A stretch of DNA of 42,704 nt. Source: Comamonadaceae bacterium (lineage in GTDB: Bacteria > Pseudomonadota > Gammaproteobacteria > Burkholderiales > Burkholderiaceae_C). The stretch's first letter is position 1; each line of letters starts with the position of its first letter. The stretch is taken from contig QYPX01000128.1 of NCBI GenBank assembly GCA_007280205.1, positions 1 through 42,704 on the forward strand. The letters are read 5' to 3'. The notes below the pieces were generated by a model. The model searched no databases, was not told the DNA's origin, and saw nothing but the letters and a program-made list of their open reading frames with translations. A program made the position numbers and the translations under genes. Below are positions 26,329 to 34,049 of the stretch, in pieces.

Positions 26329-26368
26329 TGCCCTCTGCCAGCCAACGCTGGCAGAGGGCATTTTCTTT
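26329..26368 (+). terminator. rho-independent terminator after the TonB receptor gene
   Basis: TGCCCTCTGCCAGC (26329-26342), loop CAAC, then the exact complement GCTGGCAGAGGGCA (26347-26360) followed by TTTTCTTT. A perfect 14-bp stem with a four-base loop and a T-rich tail, placed 30 bases after the receptor stop. On the opposite strand the tail is less T-rich, so it mainly serves the rightward transcript. Confidence 0.9.
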
Positions 26369-26370
26369 GT

Positions 26371-26413
26371 GCGTCATTGCGAGGACCGCAGCGACGCGGC
26401 AGTCGCGATGACG
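26371..26413. repeat. dispersed repeat of the CGTCATTGCGAGG...CGATGACG type
   Basis: GCGTCATTGCGAGGACCGCA..CGACGCGGCAGTCGCGATGACG, bounded by CGTCAT and ATGACG. It is the familiar proteobacterial intergenic repeat with imperfect inverted ends. It fills the gap between the receptor terminator and the stop of the leftward digH-like gene. Confidence 0.7.
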
Positions 26414-26434
26414 AAAGAAATGTCACGATGACGA

Positions 26435-27961
26435 TCAAGGCAACAACTGCAGGGTCGTGCGAGCACTTTCCATACCCAGGCGATTGACGCAGCTCACGAC
26501 GACGGCGTCGGGCTTGCCGAGTGTCGGATCGGCTTCCAGGGTTAGTTCGGTCTGACTTGCCGCCTGCACGGCAAAAACCCATTTCGAACCATACCTTTTC
26601 CAGATCGAAAACCGGTTGATGGAGGGGTCATCCGCCGTCCGGATGAGCACGCGCTCCGCTGCGTTCGAGTTGTCTGCCGGTTGCAGCGAAAGCTCGGGAG
26701 CATCAGGAACCCGTGCTCCAAGCCAAGGGGTGGCGGGTACCAGAGCGGCATTGGCGTACGGGCCGGCTTTCAACAGCGTGGCGATGCCGCGCCTGTCCTG
26801 CAGCAGGGCGATCATGCTGAAATGAATATGGCCGCCGGCACCGGCGTGCTGGCGGGTCAAGGCGATCTGGCGGGCAATTTCTTCTGCTTGCCATGATTTC
26901 GGCGAACTGTCGATGCGGCTGGTGAAGAGTCCGGGCCAGAGGTGGCGCGACTGCGTGTTCTCCCGTGCCCAGGTCTCCAGCAGGACCGGAAAGGCCTGTG
27001 GCTCCTGATCAATTGGCCAATACAGTTGCGGTGCCAGATAGTCGAGCCAGCCTTTGCTCAGCCAAAGTTCGGCGTCGGCATAGAGCTTGTCGTACTGGCT
27101 GAAGCCTGTAATGCCGGCCGAACGACGTTCCGCTCGACCCAGACCAAAGGGGCTGATACCCAGACGGACCCAGGCTTTTTCCTGGTGAATCGCGCTGTAC
27201 ATCTGCTCGATCAGGCGGTTGACCTGCTCGCGCCGCCAATCGGCACGCGCTGACTGGCCCTTGGCGGACAGGTAGCGTTGCCAGGCCGGTTGGTCCGGAA
27301 ATTCCAGTTCAGTTCCGTTTCCTGCAGGCACCGGATAGGGATAGAAATAGTCGTCAATGTGGATGCCGTCGACGTCATAACGGCGCACCAGGTCAGTGAC
27401 GACGTCCAGCGTCCGTTTTACCGCAGCCGGCTCTGCCGGGTCCATCCACAACATATCGCCATAGCGCTTGACCACCGACGGATCGGTATTGGCAATGTGA
27501 TTGACTGCCAAAGCCGACCTGGCGCTGGGATGCCGGGCGCGGTACGGGTTGAGCCATGCATGCAGTTCGATGCCGCGAAGGTGCGCCTGCTCGATCCACA
27601 TCTTCAGCGGGTCATAAAAAGGCTCAGGCGCCTTTCCTTGGCGCCCCGTCAAGTACTCCGACCACGGCTCCAGGGTAGAAGGGTAGAGCGCGTCGGCGGC
27701 CGGGCGCACCTGCAGCACGATGGCGTTGAGATTCAAGGCTTTAGCCTGATCGAGCATGAGCACGATCTCGGCCTGCTGCTGCTCAACCGTCAGGTTGGAG
27801 CGGCTCGGCCAGTCGATGTTGGCCACACTGGCCACCCAGGCGGCGCGAAACTCGCGTGGCGCAGCCGGCGGATCCTCTGCTGCTGGTTCATTGGCTGGCA
27901 GGTTGACAGCGCAGCTCGCCAGCAGCGAAAGGGACGACAGCAGGGCGAACCGTCTGAGCAT
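26435..27961 (-). CDS. GHL10/DUF187 glycosyl-hydrolase-like lipoprotein, DigH (YddW)-like
   Basis: A 508-residue lipoprotein: 'FALLSSLSLLASC' gives a lipobox with Cys17. The catalytic (beta-alpha)8 domain starts 'REFRAAWVASVANIDWPS' (about 35-52) and contains 'LHAWLNPYRARH' and 'DVDGIHIDDYFYPYP', the conserved acid-rich block of the GHL10 family; a small C-terminal beta domain follows (about 415-508). E. coli DigH, an outer-membrane lipoprotein of this family, cleaves glycan strands stripped of stem peptides. The start is ATG 27961, two bases after the stop of the nagX-like gene, so the two are coupled. It is the third gene of murQ-nagX-digH. It would cut denuded glycan released by the amidase encoded nearby. 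Confidence 0.88.
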   Translation of the reverse strand: MLRRFALLSSLSLLASCAVNLPANEPAAEDPPAAPREFRAAWVASVANIDWPSRSNLTVEQQQAEIVLMLDQAKALNLNAIVLQVRPAADALYPSTLEPWSEYLTGRQGKAPEPFYDPLKMWIEQAHLRGIELHAWLNPYRARHPSARSALAVNHIANTDPSVVKRYGDMLWMDPAEPAAVKRTLDVVTDLVRRYDVDGIHIDDYFYPYPVPAGNGTELEFPDQPAWQRYLSAKGQSARADWRREQVNRLIEQMYSAIHQEKAWVRLGISPFGLGRAERRSAGITGFSQYDKLYADAELWLSKGWLDYLAPQLYWPIDQEPQAFPVLLETWARENTQSRHLWPGLFTSRIDSSPKSWQAEEIARQIALTRQHAGAGGHIHFSMIALLQDRRGIATLLKAGPYANAALVPATPWLGARVPDAPELSLQPADNSNAAERVLIRTADDPSINRFSIWKRYGSKWVFAVQAASQTELTLEADPTLGKPDAVVVSCVNRLGMESARTTLQLLP

Positions 27962-27963
27962 GG

Positions 27964-29112
27964 TCAGACCTTGACGAACCAGCGCTGATGCCACATCAAC
28001 CAGGCGATGCCCAACATGAACAGGTTAAACAGGACCGCAAACAAGAACGACGCGTTGACAGCGTCCATTGGCAGGGTTTGAATGGATGCGTACAGGACGG
28101 CCTTGAGCGACAGCAGGCTGCCGTCAGCTTGAGTGATCTTGATGAGAAGCAGGGTCTTGGCGATGACACCGGAGAGGGCAAAGATGAACAGGGAATTCAT
28201 GCCAAAGATGACACCGGGATGAAGCAGGCGGGCGCTGCACTGTTGCAACTTGAGCGACGGTGTTGCGTCGAGCAGCCAGTAGAAAACGCCAAACACAACG
28301 AGCGCCCAGCCGTTCATGAAGATGGCATACGACACAGTCCACAGGCTCTTGTTGATCGGCATGAAGGTCACGTCGAGTACCGCACCAAGCCATAGGCATG
28401 CCAGACCGGCGATAAAGAGCCACACGGTTTTATCCGCCTTTGCCAAAGGCTGCTCAATCCAGCGCCCAGCCAGAACACCCAGCAACAGATTGGCAAGCGC
28501 GGGCAAGGTGCTGACCAGTCCTTCGGGGTCCCAACTGCGAGATGCGCTCCATAGATGGCCACTGAGCAGCCAGCGATCGACGAACGCGCCGAAGTCGCGC
28601 CCAGGCTCCAGCACCCCAACTCCGACAATGCCTGCAGCGTCAGGCACGGGCACCAGCAGCATCAGCACGCTGTACAGGGCAAACAGGCTTGCGATCCAGC
28701 CGCATTGCTGGCGCCAGTTGAACCACAGGACGATGGGAGCAGCCAGCAGCGTGCACAAGGCAATGCGCTGCAACACGCCCGGAATCCGCACCGTACTGAA
28801 ATCAAAGATTGGATAAAGGTTCAGCGCCAATCCGATCAGGAAAACCACGATGGCACGCTTGCTGAGCTTTCTCAGCAAGGCGCTTGGCTCGGCGCCGGCT
28901 TGGCTTTGACGGCTCAGCGACAGTGTCAGAGAGACGCCACTGATGAACAGGAAGAAGGGAAAGATCCAGTCGGTGAAGGTCCAGCCGTTCCACTTGGCAT
29001 GCGCCAGTTGCGAATACAGGTGAGCCCAATCACCCGGGTTGTTCACCAGCAGCATGGCTGCGATCGTGAAGCCGCGAAAGGCATCGAGCGAAAGCAGTCG
29101 GTTCGAAGTCAT
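27964..29112 (-). CDS. nagX: DUF5009/HGSNAT-like membrane acyltransferase, NagX type
   Basis: A 382-residue polytopic membrane protein with about ten hydrophobic segments. The N-terminal 'LLSLDAFRGFTIAAMLLVNNPG' (5-26) is the hallmark of the DUF1624/DUF5009 group related to heparan-alpha-glucosaminide N-acetyltransferase. In Shewanella and Xanthomonas, NagX is linked to GlcNAc use, proposed as a transporter or transmembrane acetyltransferase. Here it sits between murQ (ATGA overlap at 29109-29112) and the digH-like gene, so an amino sugar of peptidoglycan is a natural substrate. It might re-acetylate glucosamine or muramic acid residues of de-N-acetylated glycan; this is a proposal. Symbol is by family and context. 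Confidence 0.82.
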   Translation of the reverse strand: MTSNRLLSLDAFRGFTIAAMLLVNNPGDWAHLYSQLAHAKWNGWTFTDWIFPFFLFISGVSLTLSLSRQSQAGAEPSALLRKLSKRAIVVFLIGLALNLYPIFDFSTVRIPGVLQRIALCTLLAAPIVLWFNWRQQCGWIASLFALYSVLMLLVPVPDAAGIVGVGVLEPGRDFGAFVDRWLLSGHLWSASRSWDPEGLVSTLPALANLLLGVLAGRWIEQPLAKADKTVWLFIAGLACLWLGAVLDVTFMPINKSLWTVSYAIFMNGWALVVFGVFYWLLDATPSLKLQQCSARLLHPGVIFGMNSLFIFALSGVIAKTLLLIKITQADGSLLSLKAVLYASIQTLPMDAVNASFLFAVLFNLFMLGIAWLMWHQRWFVKV

Positions 29113-29993
29113 GGCTCCCCGATGGCCAGTCTCAGGTTGTCACGCGCCTCGGCCAAAAGTTGCGTGGCCTGTGCGGCGCTGACCTTGTTCTTCAGCGCCA
29201 CGATCGCCACCTTGACCTGAAAGGCGCAATCCTTCAGTGTCTGGCTCGCCAATTCCTCGCTGGCGCCGCTGACCAGGGCGGTCAAGGCGACGGCGCGTCG
29301 AAGCAGCTTGGCATTGGTTGGTTTCAGGTCCACCATCAAGTTGCCGTAGACCTTGTGCAGGCGCACCATCACGGCGCTGGAAAAAGTGTTCAGGGCGATC
29401 TTTTGTGCAGTGCCGGCTTTCAGGCGGGTGCTACCGGAGATGAGTTCGGCCCCGGTGTCCAGCGTGATGCCAATATCGGCCTGCGTCGCCAGTGGCGCCA
29501 GCGCGTTGTTGGCGATGCCAATGCTCAGGGCGCCGACCGAGCGAGAGGCAGCAAGAGCCCCCATCGCGTAAGGCGTGTTGCCCGATGCGGCCAGCAGCAG
29601 CAGCACGTCCATTGCCTTGAGGCCGACGGCCATGATGTCCGTTGAGCCTTGCTCGAAGTTGTCCTCGGCGCCTTCAACGGCTTGATAAACCGCTGACGGG
29701 CCACCCGCCAGCAGCGCCACGGCACGTTCCCTGGGCCAGGAGAACGTGGGGTACAACTCAACGCTGTCGAGCAGACCCAGGCGGCCTGATGTACCGGCAC
29801 CGACATAAATCAGGCGCCCACCTTCGATCAGGCGCGCCGCGGCAGCGTCAACGGCCCTGGCTAGCTGGGCGCTGGCCGCGCGCACCGCGTGGACGGCGTT
29901 GAACTGATCGTCCACCAGGGCATGGATCAATTGATCGGTTGGATATTGGTCCAGCGTGGTGTGCGCAGTGCTGGGAGTTTCCGTCTTCAACAT
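29109..29993 (-). CDS. murQ: N-acetylmuramic acid 6-phosphate etherase
   Basis: Cleaves the lactyl ether of MurNAc-6-phosphate to GlcNAc-6-phosphate and D-lactate in the cytoplasm, the committed step of MurNAc recovery. From ATG 29993 the protein has 294 residues, the usual length. The SIS-fold substrate loop 'YVGAGTSGRLGLLDSVELYPTFSW' region (63-86) includes Glu79, and 'EGAEDN' holds Glu110, matching the two catalytic acids of E. coli MurQ (Glu83, Glu114). The C-terminal UBA-like helix is present. A frame start at 30050 would add 19 residues and enter the divergent promoter region. First gene of the leftward operon, facing ampG1 across 89 bases. The MurNAc-6-P source is discussed with the kinase at 35029. 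Confidence 0.95.
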   Translation of the reverse strand: MLKTETPSTAHTTLDQYPTDQLIHALVDDQFNAVHAVRAASAQLARAVDAAAARLIEGGRLIYVGAGTSGRLGLLDSVELYPTFSWPRERAVALLAGGPSAVYQAVEGAEDNFEQGSTDIMAVGLKAMDVLLLLAASGNTPYAMGALAASRSVGALSIGIANNALAPLATQADIGITLDTGAELISGSTRLKAGTAQKIALNTFSSAVMVRLHKVYGNLMVDLKPTNAKLLRRAVALTALVSGASEELASQTLKDCAFQVKVAIVALKNKVSAAQATQLLAEARDNLRLAIGEP

Positions 29994-30082
29994 GGGTGTT
30001 TGTGCCTGCTCTTTGGGATGCGCTGCACAGCTTACTTTATTCCGGCGCAAATTTTCGACCTGATTTCAACTATAAACGTTGG
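29994..30082. promoter_or_regulatory. divergent promoter region between murQ and ampG1
   Basis: The 89 bases between the two starts must drive both operons. On the plus strand TATAAA (30071-30076) could serve as a -10 box, which would place the transcript start on or next to the ampG1 ATG at 30083 and make that mRNA leaderless; no good -35 box is seen. On the minus strand TTGAAA is a possible -35 box without a good partner. No palindrome that would suggest a MurR- or NagC-type operator stands out. Confidence 0.4.
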
Positions 30083-31360
30083 ATGCAACAAGTCGACAAA
30101 GCAGCAAGAGGAGTCTGGTGGTGGGTGCCATCGCTCTATTTTGCGCAGGGCCTGCCCTACGTTGCGGTGATGACGATGTCGGTCGTCTTCTACAAGAACA
30201 TGGGCATTTCCAACACCGACATTGCCCTGTACACGAGTTGGCTGTATCTGCCGTTTGTCATCAAACCCCTTTGGTCGCCCTTTGTCGACATGTTCAGGAC
30301 CAAGCGCTGGTGGATCATCACCATGCAGTTGCTGGTGGGTTCGATCTTTGCGCTGGTTGCGCTGGTCATTCCCATGGCCAGCTATTTCCAGTTGACGCTG
30401 GCATTTTTCTGGTTACTGGCCTTCAGTGCCGCAACCCACGATATTGCTTCTGACGGCTTTTACATGCTGTCGCTCAAGCAGCATCAGCAGGCGGCTTATG
30501 TCGGAGCACGCAGCATGTTCTTTCGCCTGTCGATGCTGACCGGGCAGGGCGCCCTGGTTTTTCTGGCCGGAAAATTGACGGAACTGACTGGCAACACCGG
30601 CTTCGCCTGGTCGGTCGTGTTCTTTGTTCTGGCGGCGATGTTTCTGTCGCTGTTTGTTTACCACCGCCTGGTGTTGCCGGTCCCCGCGGCAGACCGGGCT
30701 GTGGTCAGTGAGCAAAGCATGGGTGCGGAATTCCTGTCGGTCTTCCGGAAGTTCGTGGCCAAGAAGGACATCTCCCGGGTGCTCTTGTTCCTGCTCCTGT
30801 ACCGGTTTGGTGAGTCCCAACTGGTCAAGTTGGCGCCGCCCTTCCTGCTTGATTCCAACGCCAAGGGGGGACTGGGGCTTTCTACCGCTCATGTCGGCAT
30901 CGTCTATGGCAGCATCGGCATGGTGGCTCTGACGGTGGGCGGCCTGCTGGGCAGTTACCTCATTGCGCGCGATGGGCTCAAGCGCTGGCTCTGGCCGATG
31001 GCCATGGCCATCAATGTTCCGCACCTGGTTTACGTTTATCTGGCAATGGCTTTACCCGCCAACCTGTATCTGATTGGTGTGGCCGTGGCCTTTGAGCAAT
31101 TGGGCTACGGCTTTGGCTTTACCGCCTACATTCTGTTCATGATCATGACGGCAGACGGCGAACACAAGACCGCGCACTACGCCATCTGCGCCGGCTTCAT
31201 GGCCATGGGCATGATGCTGCCCGGCATGTTCAGCGGCTGGATTCAGGCCAGCGTCGGTTACGCCAATTTCTTCATCTGGGTTTGCGCTGCCGCCATCCCT
31301 TGTTTCATCGCGACCGCCTTGATCAAGGTGGACCCTGCTTTTGGCAGGGAGCAGCGATGA
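30083..31360 (+). CDS. ampG: AmpG-like muropeptide permease, first copy
   Basis: An MFS inner-membrane permease of 425 residues with about twelve hydrophobic segments. AmpG-type blocks include 'WVPSLYFAQGLPYV', 'ISNTDIALYTSWLYLPFVIKPLWSPFVD' as adjoining segments at about 34-61, 'ATHDIASDGFYM' and 'AHYAICAGFMAMGMMLPG'. AmpG imports GlcNAc-anhMurNAc-peptides by proton symport. ATG 30083 has no clear Shine-Dalgarno; a possible -10 box ends seven bases before it. The stop overlaps the ATG of the serine hydrolase (ATGA at 31357). Compared with the second copy over 75 aligned residues near the N-terminus, 59 are identical, so the pair is a fairly close duplication. Fewer TM segments than E. coli AmpG (14). 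Confidence 0.9.
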   Translation: MQQVDKAARGVWWWVPSLYFAQGLPYVAVMTMSVVFYKNMGISNTDIALYTSWLYLPFVIKPLWSPFVDMFRTKRWWIITMQLLVGSIFALVALVIPMASYFQLTLAFFWLLAFSAATHDIASDGFYMLSLKQHQQAAYVGARSMFFRLSMLTGQGALVFLAGKLTELTGNTGFAWSVVFFVLAAMFLSLFVYHRLVLPVPAADRAVVSEQSMGAEFLSVFRKFVAKKDISRVLLFLLLYRFGESQLVKLAPPFLLDSNAKGGLGLSTAHVGIVYGSIGMVALTVGGLLGSYLIARDGLKRWLWPMAMAINVPHLVYVYLAMALPANLYLIGVAVAFEQLGYGFGFTAYILFMIMTADGEHKTAHYAICAGFMAMGMMLPGMFSGWIQASVGYANFFIWVCAAAIPCFIATALIKVDPAFGREQR

Positions 31361-32736
31361 AGTTCTTTAGAACTGCACTGACCACCGGAACGCTTACCAT
31401 GCGAAGTCATGGGGTCGCCTGTATTTTCCTGCTTGCTGCGTTGATGAGCGACTGTTGCGCCGCCCAGAGCTCCGCCCTGCAAAGCAGACTGCAGGCCGTC
31501 ATGAACGATCCGGCGAAGCCGCTGGCGAGCTTGTCGGTGGTGGCGATCCGCGATGGGAAGATGGTCTATCAGGGCTATTTTGGCAAGCGCTCCATCGATG
31601 CATTGAGTCCTGCGAAAGGCGTAGCGGTGGACAGCAAGACGCTGTTCCGGGTCGCTTCCATTTCGAAACTCGTCACAACCCTTGGCGTGATGCAACTGGT
31701 GGAGCAGCGCAAGCTCGACCTGGATGCGGATGTCAGCACCTATCTGGGGTTCAGACTGCGCAACCCGAATTTTCCTGAGGCACGAATCAGCACGCGCATG
31801 CTGCTCAATCACACTTCATCGCTGCGCGATGAGGGTGGCTATTCATTTCCGATAGGGCAAAGCCTGCAAAGCGTGCTTGATCCGCAGGGTGAGAACGATG
31901 GCATGGGCGGACATTGGGCGCTTTCGAGCAGCAGCGCTGACCGCAGCCCGGGTCGTTATTTTGAGTACGTGAATCTGAACTGGGGCGTGCTGGGTACCGT
32001 CATCGAAGCGGTCAGTGGGCAACGCTTTGACCGCTACATGAAACAGGCCGTGCTGGCTCCGCTGCGGATCGCGGGTGGTTTCAATGCGGAGGAGTTGTCG
32101 GAAGACGAGATCGGCAATCTTGCAGTCTTGTACCGCAAGCGAAGCGGCGAGGTTTGGGATGCAAACGGCCCCTGGGTGGCGCAAGTGGACGACTATCAGG
32201 GCAAAGTACCAGCCGTTCGCGCTGGACTGGAGCGCTACCGGCTCGGGAGCAATGCCACGCCCTTCAGTCCGCAAGGGGGCTTGCGCATCCGTGCCGGCGA
32301 TCTTGCCAGGTTGATGCTGCTGCTTATCAACGGGGGTGAACTCGACGGCGTTCGCCTGCTAAGCACGGCATCGGTTCAGACCATGCTGAGTGAAACCTGG
32401 CGTTATGACGAGAATGCACGAAACGGCGACAACTACAAAGGCTTGTTCAACGCCTGGGGCCTGGGTGTGCAGAAGTTCCTCGATCTCAGCGCGCCGGGGC
32501 GGGGCGATCGCCTGGTGGCGCGTGGCGGCTTGACCGGCTACGGCCACCTTGGATTTGCTTACGGTCTGCAGAGCGCCTTCTTCTTCGATCCGGTCAAGCG
32601 TCTGGGCATGATCTACATTGTCAGCGGGGTCGGCTTCGATCCGGAGCTCGACGCCGGACAATATTCGAGTCTGAACTCTTGGGAAGAAAAAATACTTGAC
32701 ACTCTTTACCGCCACGCCATTCTGGAAGTGCCATGA
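31357..32736 (+). CDS. beta-lactamase-fold serine hydrolase (class C/AmpH-like), exported
   Basis: A 459-residue PF00144 protein with an N-terminal signal ('ACIFLLAALMSDCCAAQ', about 21-37). Active-site motifs are SxxK as 'SISK' (Ser101, Lys104), YxN as 'YVN' (Tyr202, Asn204) and a HxG block 'GYGHLGF' near the end in place of KTG. Family members include AmpC, AmpH DD-peptidases, D-aminopeptidases and esterases. Wedged between two ampG genes with ATGA overlaps at both ends, it is more likely a periplasmic peptidase that trims muropeptides before import than a resistance enzyme. The precise bond cut cannot be read from sequence. Confidence 0.86.
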   Translation: MKFFRTALTTGTLTMRSHGVACIFLLAALMSDCCAAQSSALQSRLQAVMNDPAKPLASLSVVAIRDGKMVYQGYFGKRSIDALSPAKGVAVDSKTLFRVASISKLVTTLGVMQLVEQRKLDLDADVSTYLGFRLRNPNFPEARISTRMLLNHTSSLRDEGGYSFPIGQSLQSVLDPQGENDGMGGHWALSSSSADRSPGRYFEYVNLNWGVLGTVIEAVSGQRFDRYMKQAVLAPLRIAGGFNAEELSEDEIGNLAVLYRKRSGEVWDANGPWVAQVDDYQGKVPAVRAGLERYRLGSNATPFSPQGGLRIRAGDLARLMLLLINGGELDGVRLLSTASVQTMLSETWRYDENARNGDNYKGLFNAWGLGVQKFLDLSAPGRGDRLVARGGLTGYGHLGFAYGLQSAFFFDPVKRLGMIYIVSGVGFDPELDAGQYSSLNSWEEKILDTLYRHAILEVP

Positions 32737-34019
32737 ACCCAGCTGATATGACCACGGCAGTGAGACCGAGGAGTTTGTGGTGGTGGATACCCTCGCTCTA
32801 TTTTGGCCAGGGTATTCCGTACGTGGTGGTCATGACCCTGTCGGTCATCATGTACAAGAAGCTGGGAATCTCCAACACGGATATTGCCCTGTACACCAGC
32901 TGGTTGTATTTGCCCTGGGTCATCAAGCCTTTGTGGGCGCCCTTTGTTGACATGTTTCGCACCAAGCGTTTCTGGATCGTCAGCATGCAACTGCTCATCG
33001 GCGCGCTGTTGGCCGGAGTTGCCTTGACGATCCCGATGCCACACTTCTTTCAGCTCACGCTGGCCGTGTTCTGGCTGATGGCGTTCAGTTCGGCCACGCA
33101 TGACATTGCCGCAGACGGCTTCTATATGCTGGCCCTGAAGGAGCACGAGCAGGCAGCGTTTGTGGGTGTTCGCAGCACCTTCTACCGGATTTCCATGCTG
33201 GCGAGCCAAGGGGGCTTGGTCTTTCTGGCGGGCCGGGTTGAAGAAGCGACCGGTAATGTGGCACTGGCCTGGACCGTCGTCTTCTTTGTCTTGGCGGCCA
33301 TGTTCCTGTCGCTTGGCGCGTATCACAAATGGGTCTTGCCCCAACCGACGAGTGACGTCGAGCGCGTTCGTGTGACAGCGCCGATGCGCGAGTTCTTCGC
33401 GGTCTTTGCCGCCTTCCTGAAGAAGAAGGAAATTGCCGCCATCCTCGCTTTCCTGCTGCTGTACCGTTTCGGTGAGGCTCAACTGCTGAAACTCGCAGCC
33501 CCTTTTCTTCTGGACAGCGCAGCCAACGGCGGTCTGGCGCTGTCAACGCAGCAGGTTGGCATTGTTTACGGCACGATCGGGATTCTGTGTTTGACCCTGG
33601 GCGGGCTGCTGGGCGGCTACGTTATTTCCCGCCATGGCTTGAAGCGCTGGCTTTGGCCCATGGTGCTGTCAGTGAATGTGCCACACCTGGTCTACGTTTA
33701 CCTGTCGATGGCCATGCCAAGCAATATCTGGCAGATCGGTGCCGCTGTTGCGATCGAGCAGTTTGGTTATGGCTTTGGTTTTGCCGCTTATCTGCTTTAT
33801 ATGATCATGATTTCAGACGGCCGGAACAAGACGGCGCATTACGCGATCTGTACCGGCTTCATGGCCTTGGGCATGATGCTGCCGGGCATGATGAGTGGCT
33901 GGGTTCAGAGCCAGCTTGGCTATGCCAACTTCTTTGTCTGGGTTTGTCTTTCGGCCGTTCCTGCCTTCACCGCGACTGCCTTGATTCGGGTCGATCCGGG
34001 ATTTGGCAAGAAGGAATAA
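32733..34019 (+). CDS. ampG: AmpG-like muropeptide permease, second copy
   Basis: A 428-residue paralogue of the permease at 30083, with the same segment order and the same blocks ('WIPSLYFGQGIPYV', 'ATHDIAADGFYM', 'AHYAICTGFMALGMMLPG'). Differences concentrate in the cytoplasmic loop around residues 205-225 and in the termini, which could reflect different ligand ranges. Starts with ATG overlapping the previous TGA at 32733-32736. Two adjacent AmpG-type permeases might divide muropeptides from bare disaccharides, or peptide-rich from peptide-poor ones; Pseudomonas also carries two, though unlinked. The next gene follows after 30 bases. Confidence 0.9.
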   Translation: MNPADMTTAVRPRSLWWWIPSLYFGQGIPYVVVMTLSVIMYKKLGISNTDIALYTSWLYLPWVIKPLWAPFVDMFRTKRFWIVSMQLLIGALLAGVALTIPMPHFFQLTLAVFWLMAFSSATHDIAADGFYMLALKEHEQAAFVGVRSTFYRISMLASQGGLVFLAGRVEEATGNVALAWTVVFFVLAAMFLSLGAYHKWVLPQPTSDVERVRVTAPMREFFAVFAAFLKKKEIAAILAFLLLYRFGEAQLLKLAAPFLLDSAANGGLALSTQQVGIVYGTIGILCLTLGGLLGGYVISRHGLKRWLWPMVLSVNVPHLVYVYLSMAMPSNIWQIGAAVAIEQFGYGFGFAAYLLYMIMISDGRNKTAHYAICTGFMALGMMLPGMMSGWVQSQLGYANFFVWVCLSAVPAFTATALIRVDPGFGKKE

Positions 34020-34049
34020 TGAGGGCTCCATTTTCGAGCGATCTATTTC

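Noticed and set aside
31357-32736. Antibiotic-resistance AmpC beta-lactamase
   Set aside because: There is no ampR next to it, the third motif is HxG rather than KTG, and it is embedded between ampG genes; a peptidase role is more likely.
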